Origin: Eubacterium sp. UBA3782
GTDB taxonomy: Bacteria > Bacillota > Clostridia > Lachnospirales > Lachnospiraceae
Direction: 5' to 3'
Length of the DNA: 36,559 nt
Assembly (NCBI GenBank): GCA_002368795.1
Contig: DFFG01000062.1
Coordinates: 1-36,559, forward strand
This document shows positions 24,387-32,793 of the stretch, one piece after another (positions within the stretch are counted from its first letter, which is position 1; every line of letters begins with the position of its first letter). The position numbers and the translations under genes are program-made. The notes beneath the pieces are model-generated. The model saw nothing but the letters and a program-made list of their open reading frames with translations. It made no database searches and had not been told where the DNA came from.

Positions 24387-25037
24387 ATGAGATATCTCAC
24401 CTTTGCCCTGACAAAGGGACGCCTCGCCGAACAGACCATGGAGCTTCTGGAGAGCCTTGGCATCAGCTGCGAGGAAATGAAGGACAAACATACAAGAAAG
24501 CTGATCTTTACCAATGAGCAGTACGGGCTGCGCTTTTTCCTGGCAAAGGGGCCGGATGTTCCGACCTATGTCGAGTACGGCGCCGCCGATATCGGCATCG
24601 TCGGAAAGGATACGATCCTCGAGGAAAAGCGGAAGATCTATGAGGTTCTGGACCTTGGCTACGGCAAGTGCCGGATGTGTGTCTGCGGACCGGAATCGGC
24701 CGCGCAGTACCTGACCCACAACCAGCTGATCCGCGTGGCGACCAAGTACCCGAATATTGCCAAGGATTATTTTTACAATAAAAAGAACCAGAGCGTCGAG
24801 CTGATCAAGCTGAACGGCTCGATCGAGCTGGCGCCCATCGTGGGTCTGTCCGAGGTGATCGTGGATATCGTGGAGACCGGATCGACCCTGAAGGAGAACG
24901 GCCTTACGGTGCTGGAGGAGATCTGTCCCCTGTCCGCAAGAATGGTCGTGAACCCGGTCAGCATGAAGATGGACAACGCCAGGATCACGGAGCTGATCCA
25001 GAAGATGAAGAACCGACTTGCAGCAGACAGGAAGTGA
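24387..25037 (+). CDS. hisG: ATP phosphoribosyltransferase catalytic subunit HisG (short form)
   Basis: First step of histidine synthesis: ATP plus PRPP to phosphoribosyl-ATP. 216 aa, the short form that lacks the C-terminal regulatory domain and so needs HisZ. It has LTFALTKGRLAEQ, VEYGAADIGIVGKDT and the PRPP-binding VDIVETGSTLKENGL. ATG at 24387 with GGAG 9 nt upstream gives the family N-terminus; ATG at 24372 and the TTG at 24366 are less likely because they have no ribosome binding site. Confidence 0.96.
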   Translation: MRYLTFALTKGRLAEQTMELLESLGISCEEMKDKHTRKLIFTNEQYGLRFFLAKGPDVPTYVEYGAADIGIVGKDTILEEKRKIYEVLDLGYGKCRMCVCGPESAAQYLTHNQLIRVATKYPNIAKDYFYNKKNQSVELIKLNGSIELAPIVGLSEVIVDIVETGSTLKENGLTVLEEICPLSARMVVNPVSMKMDNARITELIQKMKNRLAADRK

Positions 25038-25050
25038 GGAAGCAAAAGTC

Positions 25051-26349
25051 ATGAAAACAGTAGTGCTGAATGATGAAAACAGAAAGGCTGTGATGGACAA
25101 CATCCTGCACAGAAGCCCGACCCAGTTTGGCCCGCAGGAAGCCGTTGTCCGGGAGATCATCGAGGCCGTAAAAGCAAAGGGCGATGAAGCCGTCTTTGCC
25201 TATACAGAAAAATTCGACCATGCAAAGCTGGATGCAGCTGCCTTTGAGGTAACAGAAGAGGAGATCAGCGAGGCCTACCGCGAGGTGGACCCGGCCCTGG
25301 TGGATGTGATCCGCAAGGCTCTGGTCAATATCCGCAGCTTCCATGAAAAACAGAAGCAGAACAGCTGGATCACGACCCAGGAAAACGGCATCATCCTGGG
25401 GCAAAAGGTCACGCCGATGCAGCGTGTCGGTGTGTATGTTCCCGGCGGAAAGGCCGCTTACCCATCCTCTGTTCTGATGAATGTCGTTCCGGCAAAGACC
25501 GCGGGCGTGGATGAGATCATCATGACGACGCCCTGCAGCCCGGAGGGCAAGGTCAATCCTTCCGTCCTTGTGGCGGCCAGAGAGGCCGGTGCCGACAGGA
25601 TCTTCAAGGCCGGCGGCGCTCAGGCCATCGCGGCCCTTGCCTATGGTACCGAGAGCATCCCGAAGGTCGACAAGATCGTGGGCCCTGGCAACATTTTTGT
25701 CGCCCTGGCAAAGAAGGCGGTATATGGCAGCGTGAGCATCGACTCCATTGCCGGTCCCAGCGAGATCCTCGTCCTGGCCGATGAGACGGCAGATCCCCGG
25801 TATGTGGCTGCCGATCTGCTTTCCCAGGCCGAGCACGATGAGATGGCATCCGCGGTGCTGATCACCACGAGCGAAGAGCTGGCCGGAAAGGTTTCCGTGG
25901 AAGTCGACGGCTTTGTCCGTGTGCTGGAGAGAAAAGAGATCATCCAGAAATCGCTGGACAATTTCGGCTGCATCCTGGTGGCAGACAGCAGGGAAGAGGC
26001 GATCGCCGCGGCCAATGAATTTGCCGCCGAGCATCTGGAGATCCTGATGAAGGATCCCTTTGAGGTCATGACAAAGATCCGGAATGCAGGAGCGATCTTT
26101 GTGGGAGAGTACAGCAGTGAGCCGCTCGGCGATTATTTTGCCGGACCGAACCACATCCTTCCCACCAGCGGGACCGCCCGGTTCTTTTCGCCTCTGTGCG
26201 TGGATGACTTCGTCAAAAAATCCAGCATCATTCATTACTCGAGAGAGGCACTGAAGGAGATCCACAAGGATATCGAGCAGTTTGCCCGCTGTGAGCAGCT
26301 GACCGCTCATGCAAACTCCATTGCCGTCCGGTTTGAGAACGAGGAATAA
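25051..26349 (+). CDS. hisD: Histidinol dehydrogenase HisD
   Basis: Zinc enzyme for the last two steps, L-histidinol to L-histidine with two NAD. 432 aa, normal. Motifs: RVGVYVPGGKAAYPSSVLM, VDKIVGPGNIFVALAK, GPSEILVLAD, the zinc/catalytic region LLSQAEHDEMAS, and HILPTSGTARFFSPLCVDDFVK. ATG at 25051 has GAGG 11 nt upstream and starts 13 bp after hisG. It is the last gene before the 280-bp structured spacer. Confidence 0.97.
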   Translation: MKTVVLNDENRKAVMDNILHRSPTQFGPQEAVVREIIEAVKAKGDEAVFAYTEKFDHAKLDAAAFEVTEEEISEAYREVDPALVDVIRKALVNIRSFHEKQKQNSWITTQENGIILGQKVTPMQRVGVYVPGGKAAYPSSVLMNVVPAKTAGVDEIIMTTPCSPEGKVNPSVLVAAREAGADRIFKAGGAQAIAALAYGTESIPKVDKIVGPGNIFVALAKKAVYGSVSIDSIAGPSEILVLADETADPRYVAADLLSQAEHDEMASAVLITTSEELAGKVSVEVDGFVRVLERKEIIQKSLDNFGCILVADSREEAIAAANEFAAEHLEILMKDPFEVMTKIRNAGAIFVGEYSSEPLGDYFAGPNHILPTSGTARFFSPLCVDDFVKKSSIIHYSREALKEIHKDIEQFARCEQLTAHANSIAVRFENEE

Positions 26350-26353
26350 GCAT

Positions 26354-26460
26354 ACGATCGCAGCAGGATCCGGGACAAAATAGTTCATTCGGGGTGGTCC
26401 CCGCCGCTATAGGCGGCAAGATCGCTGAGGCGTTCTTGAATGGATATAGGATCGTTTTTT
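26354..26460 (+). terminator. Structured spacer ending in a T run (terminator or attenuator)
   Basis: ACGATC (26354-26359) pairs with GATCGT (26450-26455), enclosing about 90 nt with further stems: GGGAC/GTCCC (26372-26376, 26397-26401) or the competing GGGG/CCCC, and CCGCC/GGCGG around 26401-26415, plus CATTC/GAATG. Six T follow (26455-26460). The complexity exceeds a simple terminator, and competing stems would suit a regulatory leader. I could not match it to a known riboswitch; there is no stem I for a T-box. Confidence 0.5.
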
Positions 26461-26528
26461 AGTTCGGAAAAGGGCCGTAAACCCTTTGACGTCCATCAAA
26501 TGGATAAGACAAACGCAGGGCAGGGGGC
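26461..26528 (+). repeat. Hairpins between hisD structure and hisB promoter
   Basis: AAAGGG/CCCTTT around a 7-nt loop and TCCAT/ATGGA occur in tandem. A third stem, GGGGGCT/AGCCCTC (about 26524-26544), overlaps the -35 of the hisB promoter. No gene is evident; an open frame from 26440 runs into hisB in the wrong frame. Confidence 0.4.
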
Positions 26529-26558
26529 TTGTAAACAGCCCTCTGTTTCTGTTAGAAT
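26529..26558 (+). promoter_or_regulatory. Probable hisB promoter
   Basis: TTGTAA (26529-26534), 18 bp, TGT-TAGAAT (-10 at 26553-26558) with an extended TG. It lies 72 bp before the hisB start, implying that hisB-hisIE can be expressed separately from hisZGD. Confidence 0.55.
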
Positions 26559-26629
26559 AAAGAGACGTGCTTTAATGCTGGGGGAGTACAAATGTGCTCA
26601 TCTTTCAGCTGCAGTAAGAGAGGTGGATT

Positions 26630-27220
26630 ATGGCTGGAAGGATCGCCACAGTGACAAGGAAAACGAGAGAGACGGATATCTCTCTGACGATCTGTCTGGA
26701 TGGAACCGGGCAGTACAGGATCGATACGGGCGTCGGCTTTTTCGATCATATGCTGGAGGGCTTTGCCCGGCACGGCCTCTTTGATCTGGAGGTTACGGTA
26801 AAGGGAGATCTGAATGTCGACGATCACCACACCATCGAGGATACCGGCATCGTGCTGGGAGAGGCAATTTTAAAGGCGCTCGGCAGCAAAAAAGGGATCC
26901 GGCGGTATGGGAGCAGCATCCTCCCCATGGATGAGGCGCTGGTCATGACGGCCATCGATCTGTCGGGACGTCCCTATTTTGTGTTCAACGGAGAGTTCCT
27001 CACAGAAAAAATGGGGGATATGGGCACCCAGATGGTGCGGGAGTTTTTCCGTGCGGTCTCGGTCTCCGCAGGCATGAACCTGCATATGCGCATCCTGGAC
27101 GGCTTCAACGATCATCATAAGACCGAGGCATTGTTCAAGTCATTTGCAAAATCACTGGATCAGGCCGTGAGCCTGGATCCGCGGATCACCGATGTGCTCT
27201 CCACAAAGGGCAGCCTGTGA
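26630..27220 (+). CDS. hisB: Imidazoleglycerol-phosphate dehydratase HisB
   Basis: Manganese enzyme of histidine synthesis that dehydrates imidazole glycerol phosphate. 196 aa, monofunctional. It has the metal-binding motifs FFDHMLEGFARHG, DDHHTIEDTGIVLGEA and DGFNDHHKTEALFKSFA. ATG at 26630 has GAGAGGTGG 4 nt upstream. hisIE follows after 16 bp. Confidence 0.97.
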   Translation: MAGRIATVTRKTRETDISLTICLDGTGQYRIDTGVGFFDHMLEGFARHGLFDLEVTVKGDLNVDDHHTIEDTGIVLGEAILKALGSKKGIRRYGSSILPMDEALVMTAIDLSGRPYFVFNGEFLTEKMGDMGTQMVREFFRAVSVSAGMNLHMRILDGFNDHHKTEALFKSFAKSLDQAVSLDPRITDVLSTKGSL

Positions 27221-27236
27221 GAAAGGAAAGAGAATT

Positions 27237-28442
27237 TTGGATACGTTAAATATCCCCTGTATATATCTGAAGCAGGGCAAGGCAGTCGGGGATTTTTTTG
27301 CTGCTCTCGGTGTTGACGAGGGCCAGACCGGTGAGGATCCGATCCGTGTAGCCGAAAAGATCAGAGACAGAGAGGATGCCAGCGCGCTGATGGTCTTTGA
27401 TTTTTCGGATGATGATGCCAGCCATGAGGCTGCCATCGGAAATATCCGCGATATCGTGCGGACGGCGGTGCTCCCGGTCTATGCAGCGGGCAATATCCAG
27501 CGGCCGGAGGATGTGAAAAAGCTGCTCTATGCCGGCTGCTCCAGAGTCGTGCTGAACTTTAGCAAAGACTCCAACCGGGACATGCTCGAGGAAGTATCAA
27601 AAAGGTTCGGGCGGCAGAAGATCGGCGTCTACATCTCCGATTATAAAAGCTATATGATCGACCGGGAGCTGATCGAAAGCTATGCCGGGCTGATCTTTAT
27701 GAATGAGGATGAGGATGAGCAGGAAAAGCTGCTCTCCGAGACTGAACTGCCGGTGATGATCCATATCAACAGCGCCGGTATCTGCCGTGAGTACAACAGC
27801 CGCCCGGAGGGCGGGAGTGCAGAGGTCTCCTGGAGCGATCTGAAGATCGGCCCTGACGGGCTGGTCCCCTGCGTGGTCCAGGACTACCGGACGGGTGAGG
27901 TCCTCATGCTTGCCTATATGAATGAAGAAGCGTTCCGCCGGACCATCGAGACCGGCCGCATGACCTACTGGAGCAGAAGCCGGCAGGAGATCTGGGTAAA
28001 GGGTCTGACCTCCGGACATTTCCAGTTCGTCAAGGCCCTGTCCGTGGACTGCGACAACGATACGCTTCTGGCGAAGGTCGCGCAGGTAGGCGCTGCCTGC
28101 CATACGGGCAATTATTCCTGTTTCTACCGTGATATCCTGAAGAAGGAATACGAGGAAGCCAACCCGCAGAAGGTCCTCGAGCAGGTCTACCAGGTCATTG
28201 CCGACCGCAAGGCCAACCCGAAGGAAGGCTCCTATACCAATTATCTGTTTGACAAGGGACTCGATAAGATTCTTAAAAAGCTGGGTGAAGAGAGCACGGA
28301 GATCGTGATCGCTGCAAAAAATCCGGATCCGACGGAGTCTGTGTATGAAATATCCGATTTTCTGTACCACTGCATGGTGCTGATGGTTCAGAAGGGGCTC
28401 ACCTGGGACGACATTACCCAGGAGCTGGCCCGAAGGGAGTAA
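27237..28442 (+). CDS. hisIE: HisIE with N-terminal degenerate HisA/F-like domain
   Basis: Phosphoribosyl-ATP pyrophosphatase and phosphoribosyl-AMP cyclohydrolase (steps 2 and 3). 401 aa. HisI: about 207-300 with D271-C-D273-N-D275 and Cys288/Cys295 for metal. HisE: about 312-400 with LGEESTEIVIAAKN and YEISDFLYHCMVLM. Residues 1 to about 185 resemble the first part of a HisA/HisF barrel (IPCIYLKQGKAV, VFDFSDDDASHEAA, PVYAAGNIQRPEDVKKLLYAGCSRVVLN), but the Asp of the IPCLDVKxG motif is Tyr10 here, and the domain is shorter than a full barrel. It is probably structural rather than catalytic. Such fusions are familiar in Lachnospiraceae. Start: TTG at 27237 with AAAGGA 9 nt upstream; an ATG at 27192 inside hisB is less likely. 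Confidence 0.9.
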   Translation: MDTLNIPCIYLKQGKAVGDFFAALGVDEGQTGEDPIRVAEKIRDREDASALMVFDFSDDDASHEAAIGNIRDIVRTAVLPVYAAGNIQRPEDVKKLLYAGCSRVVLNFSKDSNRDMLEEVSKRFGRQKIGVYISDYKSYMIDRELIESYAGLIFMNEDEDEQEKLLSETELPVMIHINSAGICREYNSRPEGGSAEVSWSDLKIGPDGLVPCVVQDYRTGEVLMLAYMNEEAFRRTIETGRMTYWSRSRQEIWVKGLTSGHFQFVKALSVDCDNDTLLAKVAQVGAACHTGNYSCFYRDILKKEYEEANPQKVLEQVYQVIADRKANPKEGSYTNYLFDKGLDKILKKLGEESTEIVIAAKNPDPTESVYEISDFLYHCMVLMVQKGLTWDDITQELARRE

Positions 28443-28474
28443 GCTGTTTCACAGGCAGCGGAGGATGAAGAACG

Positions 28475-29749
28475 ATGATACGCATGATCGGAATTGACCA
28501 TACGACCGCACCGGTCCAGGTCCGTTCACTTTTCAGCTTTTCCAGAGAAGAGAAAGGGAATTTTCTGCAGAAGGCAAAGGAAGAATTATCTGCCTTTGGC
28601 GTTGTGCTACTGGCGACCTGCAACCGTACAGAGCTGTGGGTCAGCGTTGCGGATGATCCGGAGACAGAGGCAAGAATCAATGCCGGTCCGGAATACAACG
28701 ATTTTGAACAGGATCCCCTCTACCAGTGCTTCTGCCGGTGGAAGGGCCTGAATAAAGGAAATTATGCCGCGTTTTTCAGGAGCCGTGCCGGAGCCCATGC
28801 CGTGGAGCATCTGTTTACGATGGCCTGCGGTCTTCGCTCCGCGATCCTGGCGGAGGATCAGATCCTGACGCAGGTCGGGCAGGCCCTGGTGGACAGCCGG
28901 AAAGTCCATGCAGCCGACAGCTGCCTGGAGGTGCTGTTCCGAAAGGCCGTCACCGGAGCCAAAAAGGTCAAGACAGAGGTTGCCTTTACCCGGGCGGACG
29001 CCACGGCGATCCACAAGGCCGTCTCTCTCCTCAAGAAGGGGGGCTTTGTGTTTGAGGGCAGGACCTGTATGGTCATCGGAAACGGTGAGTACGGGAAGCT
29101 GGCGGCAAGGACCCTTCGGGATGCAGGCGCCAATGTCCATGTGACCGTGCGGCAGTATCACAGCGGCATGGTGCATGTGCCGGCGGGCTGCCGGGAGATC
29201 AGCTACGATGACAGGATCCGTATGCTGCCCTCCTGCGATCTGGTGGTAAGCGCCACGGCCAGTCCCCACTATACCCTGACCTATGATATGGTCGCCCGGG
29301 CAGAACTTGACCATCCGGTGATCCTCATTGACCTTGCGGTCCCGGAGGACATCGAGCCGGCGATCGAGGAGCTCGAGATGGTGACGCTGTATAACATTGA
29401 TTCCTACAGCAGCGGCTCGGTCGACGCCAACGACGAAGCCTACAAGAAGGCGCTGCGTATCCTGGACGAGGAGCAGGAATCCTTCTGGTTCTGGATGAAG
29501 GACCGGGATCTTGTGCCCAGGATCGAGCATGTGCGGGAGCAGGCGGCCGAGGATTTCAGCCTGCGCATGCACAGGATCATCCGCCGGCTGCCCCTTTCCG
29601 AAGCGGAGCAGGAAAAACTGGCGGAGCAGATGAACCAGGCAGCCTTCCGCACCGTCGGAAAGCTGATCTACGATCTGCAGGATCAGCTGGAGGACCAGGC
29701 GTTCCGCAGCTGTGTCGGCGGCATGGAGAAAATATATGGACAGAAATAA
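28475..29749 (+). CDS. hemA: Glutamyl-tRNA reductase HemA
   Basis: First committed step of C5 tetrapyrrole synthesis: Glu-tRNA to glutamate-1-semialdehyde with NADPH. 424 aa. The catalytic Cys49 is in LLATCNRTELW; GIDHTTAPV is the family N-terminus; IGNGEYGKLA (201-210) is the nucleotide-binding loop; and the C-terminal dimerisation helix follows. The substrate-binding SxxLGExQI reads SAILAEDQI (Gly to Ala). ATG at 28475 has GGAGG 10 nt upstream. It heads a six-gene cluster; the partner aminomutase hemL is the last gene. Confidence 0.94.
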   Translation: MIRMIGIDHTTAPVQVRSLFSFSREEKGNFLQKAKEELSAFGVVLLATCNRTELWVSVADDPETEARINAGPEYNDFEQDPLYQCFCRWKGLNKGNYAAFFRSRAGAHAVEHLFTMACGLRSAILAEDQILTQVGQALVDSRKVHAADSCLEVLFRKAVTGAKKVKTEVAFTRADATAIHKAVSLLKKGGFVFEGRTCMVIGNGEYGKLAARTLRDAGANVHVTVRQYHSGMVHVPAGCREISYDDRIRMLPSCDLVVSATASPHYTLTYDMVARAELDHPVILIDLAVPEDIEPAIEELEMVTLYNIDSYSSGSVDANDEAYKKALRILDEEQESFWFWMKDRDLVPRIEHVREQAAEDFSLRMHRIIRRLPLSEAEQEKLAEQMNQAAFRTVGKLIYDLQDQLEDQAFRSCVGGMEKIYGQK

Positions 29750-30248
29750 CAGGCAGGAAATGCCGGCTGAGGGCAGCCAAGCTGCCGGCAGTCGGTATTT
29801 CCCTGTGTTTATTGATCTTTCTCAGAAAAAGATCGTTGTCATCGGCGGCGGCAGGATCGCAGGCAGAAGGGTAAAGACCCTGCTTGATTTTGCAGGAGAG
29901 ATCCAGGTAATCGCGCCCTCCGTGACAGAGGAGCTAAAAGGCCTGGCGGATGCGGGATTGGTGACCTGGCTTAAGCAGCCCTATGAGAGGGGACTGATCC
30001 AGGATGCCGATATGGTCCTTGCCTGCACGGATGACTCAGGGGTCAACCAGGACGTCTACGCGGCCTGCAAGTGCCTTGGGATCCCGGTAAACTGTGCGGA
30101 TGACAAAAGAAAATGTGACTTTTATTTCCCCGGGGTGGTCAGGCAGGACAGCGTGGTCATCGGCATAACAGCCTCCGGAGAGGACCACAGGCGGGCCAGA
30201 AAGGTTCGTGAGATGGTTGAGGAGGCTGTCCGGAAGGAAGGGGTATGA
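29736..30248 (+). CDS. Precorrin-2 dehydrogenase (SirC/CysG N-terminal-like)
   Basis: NAD-dependent oxidation of precorrin-2 to sirohydrochlorin. 170 aa. The Rossmann motif VVIGGGRIAGRRVKTLL follows YFPVFIDLSQKK; CADDKRKCDFYFPGVVRQDSVVIGITASGEDHRRARKVRE is the typical C-terminal part. The short length means it lacks the long ferrochelatase/helical domain, as in many Clostridia proteins. ATG at 29736 has GGAG 7 nt upstream and overlaps the hemA end by 14 nt; GTG at 29712 is less likely. It pairs with the CobA domain of the downstream fusion. Confidence 0.88.
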   Translation: MDRNNRQEMPAEGSQAAGSRYFPVFIDLSQKKIVVIGGGRIAGRRVKTLLDFAGEIQVIAPSVTEELKGLADAGLVTWLKQPYERGLIQDADMVLACTDDSGVNQDVYAACKCLGIPVNCADDKRKCDFYFPGVVRQDSVVIGITASGEDHRRARKVREMVEEAVRKEGV

Positions 30249-30255
30249 CAGAGTG

Positions 30256-31137
30256 ATGAAGAAAAAGATCGTGATCGGAAGCCGTGAGAGTGCACTTGCG
30301 GTGATCCAGAGCCGGATAGTGATCGATTATCTGAACCGGGAGCATCCGGAGGTGGATACAGAGCTTTTGACGATGAAGACTACAGGAGATAAGATCCTGG
30401 ACCGCCGGCTGGACCAGATCGGCGGAAAGGGCTTGTTTGTCAAAGAGCTGGATGTGGCGCTGACGGAAGGAAGGACGGATTTTTCTGTCCATAGCCTGAA
30501 GGACCTTCCCATGGAGGTGCCGGAAGAGCTCCCGGTGATCGCCTATTCCAAGCGGGAGGATCCCAGAGATGTCCTGGTGCTGCCAAAGGGAGCAGACCGG
30601 ATCGATCCGGCGCTTCCCATCGGGACATCCTCCCTGCGCAGGATCCTGCAGCTGAAAAAGCTGTTCCCGGATGCAGAATTTGTCAGCATCCGCGGCAACC
30701 TGCAGACCAGGCTCAGAAAGCTGGACGAGGGCCAGTATGGCGCCATCGTTCTTGCGGCAGCCGGCCTGAAGCGCAGCGGACTGGAGGACCGGATCAGCCG
30801 TTATTTTGATGTGGAGGAGGTCATTCCCTCCGCCGGCCAGGCGATCCTGGCGGTGCAGGGCAGAAGGGACAGCGACGCATCTCTTTTTGACGCATTTGCG
30901 GATCCGGATGCACAGGCGGCAGCGCTGGCAGAGCGTGCCTATGTACGCTGGCTGGATGGCGGCTGTTCATCGCCGATCGCTGCCCATGCCATCGTGAAGG
31001 ATGGGAATATGAAGCTTCTGGGTCTGTACTATGAGGAGACGCGCGGCGAGGTCGTCACCGGGCAGATCAGTGGTCCTGCCGCAGAGGCGGAGGCGCTGGG
31101 TGTGGCCCTGGCAAAGAAGCTGTCCGGAAAGCAGTAA
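30256..31137 (+). CDS. hemC: Hydroxymethylbilane synthase HemC
   Basis: Polymerises four porphobilinogen units into hydroxymethylbilane. 293 aa. It has IGSRESALAVIQSR, the catalytic Asp83 in VHSLKDLP, IRGNLQTRLRKL and Cys237 in DGGCSSPIAAHA, which anchors the dipyrromethane cofactor. ATG at 30256 follows a GGAAGGGG element; GTG at 30253 is immediately upstream in frame. It starts 7 bp after the previous stop. Confidence 0.96.
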   Translation: MKKKIVIGSRESALAVIQSRIVIDYLNREHPEVDTELLTMKTTGDKILDRRLDQIGGKGLFVKELDVALTEGRTDFSVHSLKDLPMEVPEELPVIAYSKREDPRDVLVLPKGADRIDPALPIGTSSLRRILQLKKLFPDAEFVSIRGNLQTRLRKLDEGQYGAIVLAAAGLKRSGLEDRISRYFDVEEVIPSAGQAILAVQGRRDSDASLFDAFADPDAQAAALAERAYVRWLDGGCSSPIAAHAIVKDGNMKLLGLYYEETRGEVVTGQISGPAAEAEALGVALAKKLSGKQ

Positions 31138-31233
31138 GGCCTGCATTGGATCTTTGCATCCGAGGATCTGCCTGCAGAGGGGATCCGCGCTTTATTGCGG
31201 CGGTACAGGATAGGATATGAGTTGAATCGATAC
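31138..31233 (+). other. Spacer between hemC and the cobA-hemD gene
   Basis: About 95 bp with three GGATC words, a possible weak CCGC/GCGG hairpin and no T run or convincing promoter. I see no gene here; it is most likely read through within the tetrapyrrole operon. Confidence 0.5.
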
Positions 31234-31247
31234 GGAGGATTCTTGAT

Positions 31248-32774
31248 ATGGCAACAGGTAAGGTATGGCTTGTGGGTGCCGGTCCCGGTGACCGCGGCCT
31301 GTTTACGCTGAAGGGAAAGCAGGTCCTGGAGGAAGCGGATGTCGTGGTATACGACAGCCTCGTGGGCGACGGTGTTCTGGCCATGGTTCCCGAGACAGCG
31401 GAAAAGATCAATGTGGGCAAGCGGGCCAGCCGTCATACGATGGTCCAGGAGGACATCAACAGGGTTCTGCTTTCGGAGGCGCAGAAGGGCAAAAAGGTCG
31501 TCCGGCTGAAGGGCGGCGATCCGTTCCTGTTTGGACGGGGCGGTGAGGAGCTGGAGCTTCTCTGTGAAAACGGGATTCCCTATGAGATCATCCCCGGTAT
31601 TCCGTCGGCGATCTCTGTTCCGGCCTACAATGGCATACCGGTTACACACAGAGACTACACCTCGTCTCTTCATATTATTACCGGGCACAAGCGGGCCGGC
31701 GAGTCCTACAACATTGACTTTAAGGCGCTGGTGCAGACAAAGGGAACGCTGGTGTTCCTGATGGGGGTCACGGCACTTCGGGATATCCTTGGCGGCCTCC
31801 TGGAGGCAGGGATCGATCCGGATATGCCGGCAGCGATCCTCCAGAAGGGAACCACAGCCGGACAGAAGCGGATCGTTGCGACGGTGACGACGCTTCCCGA
31901 AGAGGTGGACCGGCAGGGAATCGAGACGCCGGCGATCATCGTCGTCGGACGGGTATGCGCCCTTGCCGATGATTTCGGCTGGTATGAGAAGCTGCCGCTG
32001 ATGGGCTGCAAGGTCCTGGTGACCCGCCCGAGGGGACAGGGATCCGTCATCTCTGAAAAGCTCCGCCGCAAAGGCGCGGAGGTACTGGAGATCCCGGCAG
32101 TGGCCACGGTTCCCATTCCGGAGAACCTGAAATTCATCTACGCCATCCAGCATCTTTCGGAGTACCAGTGGATCCTGTTTACCAGCCCGGCCGGGGTAAA
32201 GATCTTCTTTGACCAGATGGCAGCCTCCGAGGTGGATGTCCGCAGGATGGCCCATGTGAAGATCGGAGCGATCGGAAACGGAACGGCAAAGGAGCTGAAG
32301 GCCAGAGGCTTTTATCCGGATGTCATGCCTTCTGTTTATGACGGAGAGCATCTGGGCGAGGCGGTCGCAGCAGCTGCCAAAGAGGGCGATCATATCCTTC
32401 TTCCCAGAGCCCGGATCGGGAACCCGGAGATCGTTGCAAAGCTTGCTGCCTTTAAGGTGGATGATGTACCCACATATGAGACGGTCTATCAGAAGCAGGA
32501 GCTCATCAATGAGACCCGGCAGTTTGAAAACGGGGAGATCACCTTTGCGGTGTTTACCAGCTCTTCGATCGTAAGAGCCTTTGTCGAGGCAAATCCGGAT
32601 CTGGATTATACAAAGGTCTGTGCGGCATGTATCGGCAGACAGACCCAGGCGGCAGCTAATGCCTTCGGCATGCAGACGGCCTGTGCAGACAAGGCCACAA
32701 TGGACAGCCTGGTCGACCTTGTGATCCGGATGTACGAAGAAAAAAAGCAGGCGGCAAAACCCGCAGAAGAATAA
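31248..32774 (+). CDS. cobA-hemD: Uroporphyrinogen-III C-methyltransferase / uroporphyrinogen-III synthase fusion
   Basis: 508 aa fusion. The N-terminal SUMT (CobA) domain, about 1-245, has VGAGPGDRGLFTLKG, VVRLKGGDPFLFGRGGEE, PGIPSAISVPAYNGIPVTHR and AILQKGTTAGQKRI; it makes precorrin-2 from uroporphyrinogen III with two SAM. The HemD domain, about 250-500, has VLVTRPRGQGSVISEKLRRKG, LFTSPAGVKIFF, IGNGTAKELKARG and TSSSIVRAFVEA; it closes the ring of hydroxymethylbilane. The fusion channels uroporphyrinogen III toward siroheme or cobalamin. ATG at 31248 has GGAGG 9 nt upstream. This cobA-hemD order is common in Clostridia. Confidence 0.94.
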   Translation: MATGKVWLVGAGPGDRGLFTLKGKQVLEEADVVVYDSLVGDGVLAMVPETAEKINVGKRASRHTMVQEDINRVLLSEAQKGKKVVRLKGGDPFLFGRGGEELELLCENGIPYEIIPGIPSAISVPAYNGIPVTHRDYTSSLHIITGHKRAGESYNIDFKALVQTKGTLVFLMGVTALRDILGGLLEAGIDPDMPAAILQKGTTAGQKRIVATVTTLPEEVDRQGIETPAIIVVGRVCALADDFGWYEKLPLMGCKVLVTRPRGQGSVISEKLRRKGAEVLEIPAVATVPIPENLKFIYAIQHLSEYQWILFTSPAGVKIFFDQMAASEVDVRRMAHVKIGAIGNGTAKELKARGFYPDVMPSVYDGEHLGEAVAAAAKEGDHILLPRARIGNPEIVAKLAAFKVDDVPTYETVYQKQELINETRQFENGEITFAVFTSSSIVRAFVEANPDLDYTKVCAACIGRQTQAAANAFGMQTACADKATMDSLVDLVIRMYEEKKQAAKPAEE

Positions 32775-32793
32775 AGCAGGAGGAGAAAATGTT

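Noticed and set aside
24985..26388. 467-codon minus-strand open frame opposite hisD
   Set aside because: Shadow of hisD; no motifs and no start signal.
26372..26415. GGGGTGGTCCCCGCC resembling a T-box core
   Set aside because: The preceding sequence is too short for stem I with a specifier loop, and the match to the T-box core is partial.
26440..26784. 114-codon open frame across the hisD-hisB spacer
   Set aside because: It overlaps hisB in a different frame, has a weak start and low-complexity residues; not a leader peptide since it is not His-rich.
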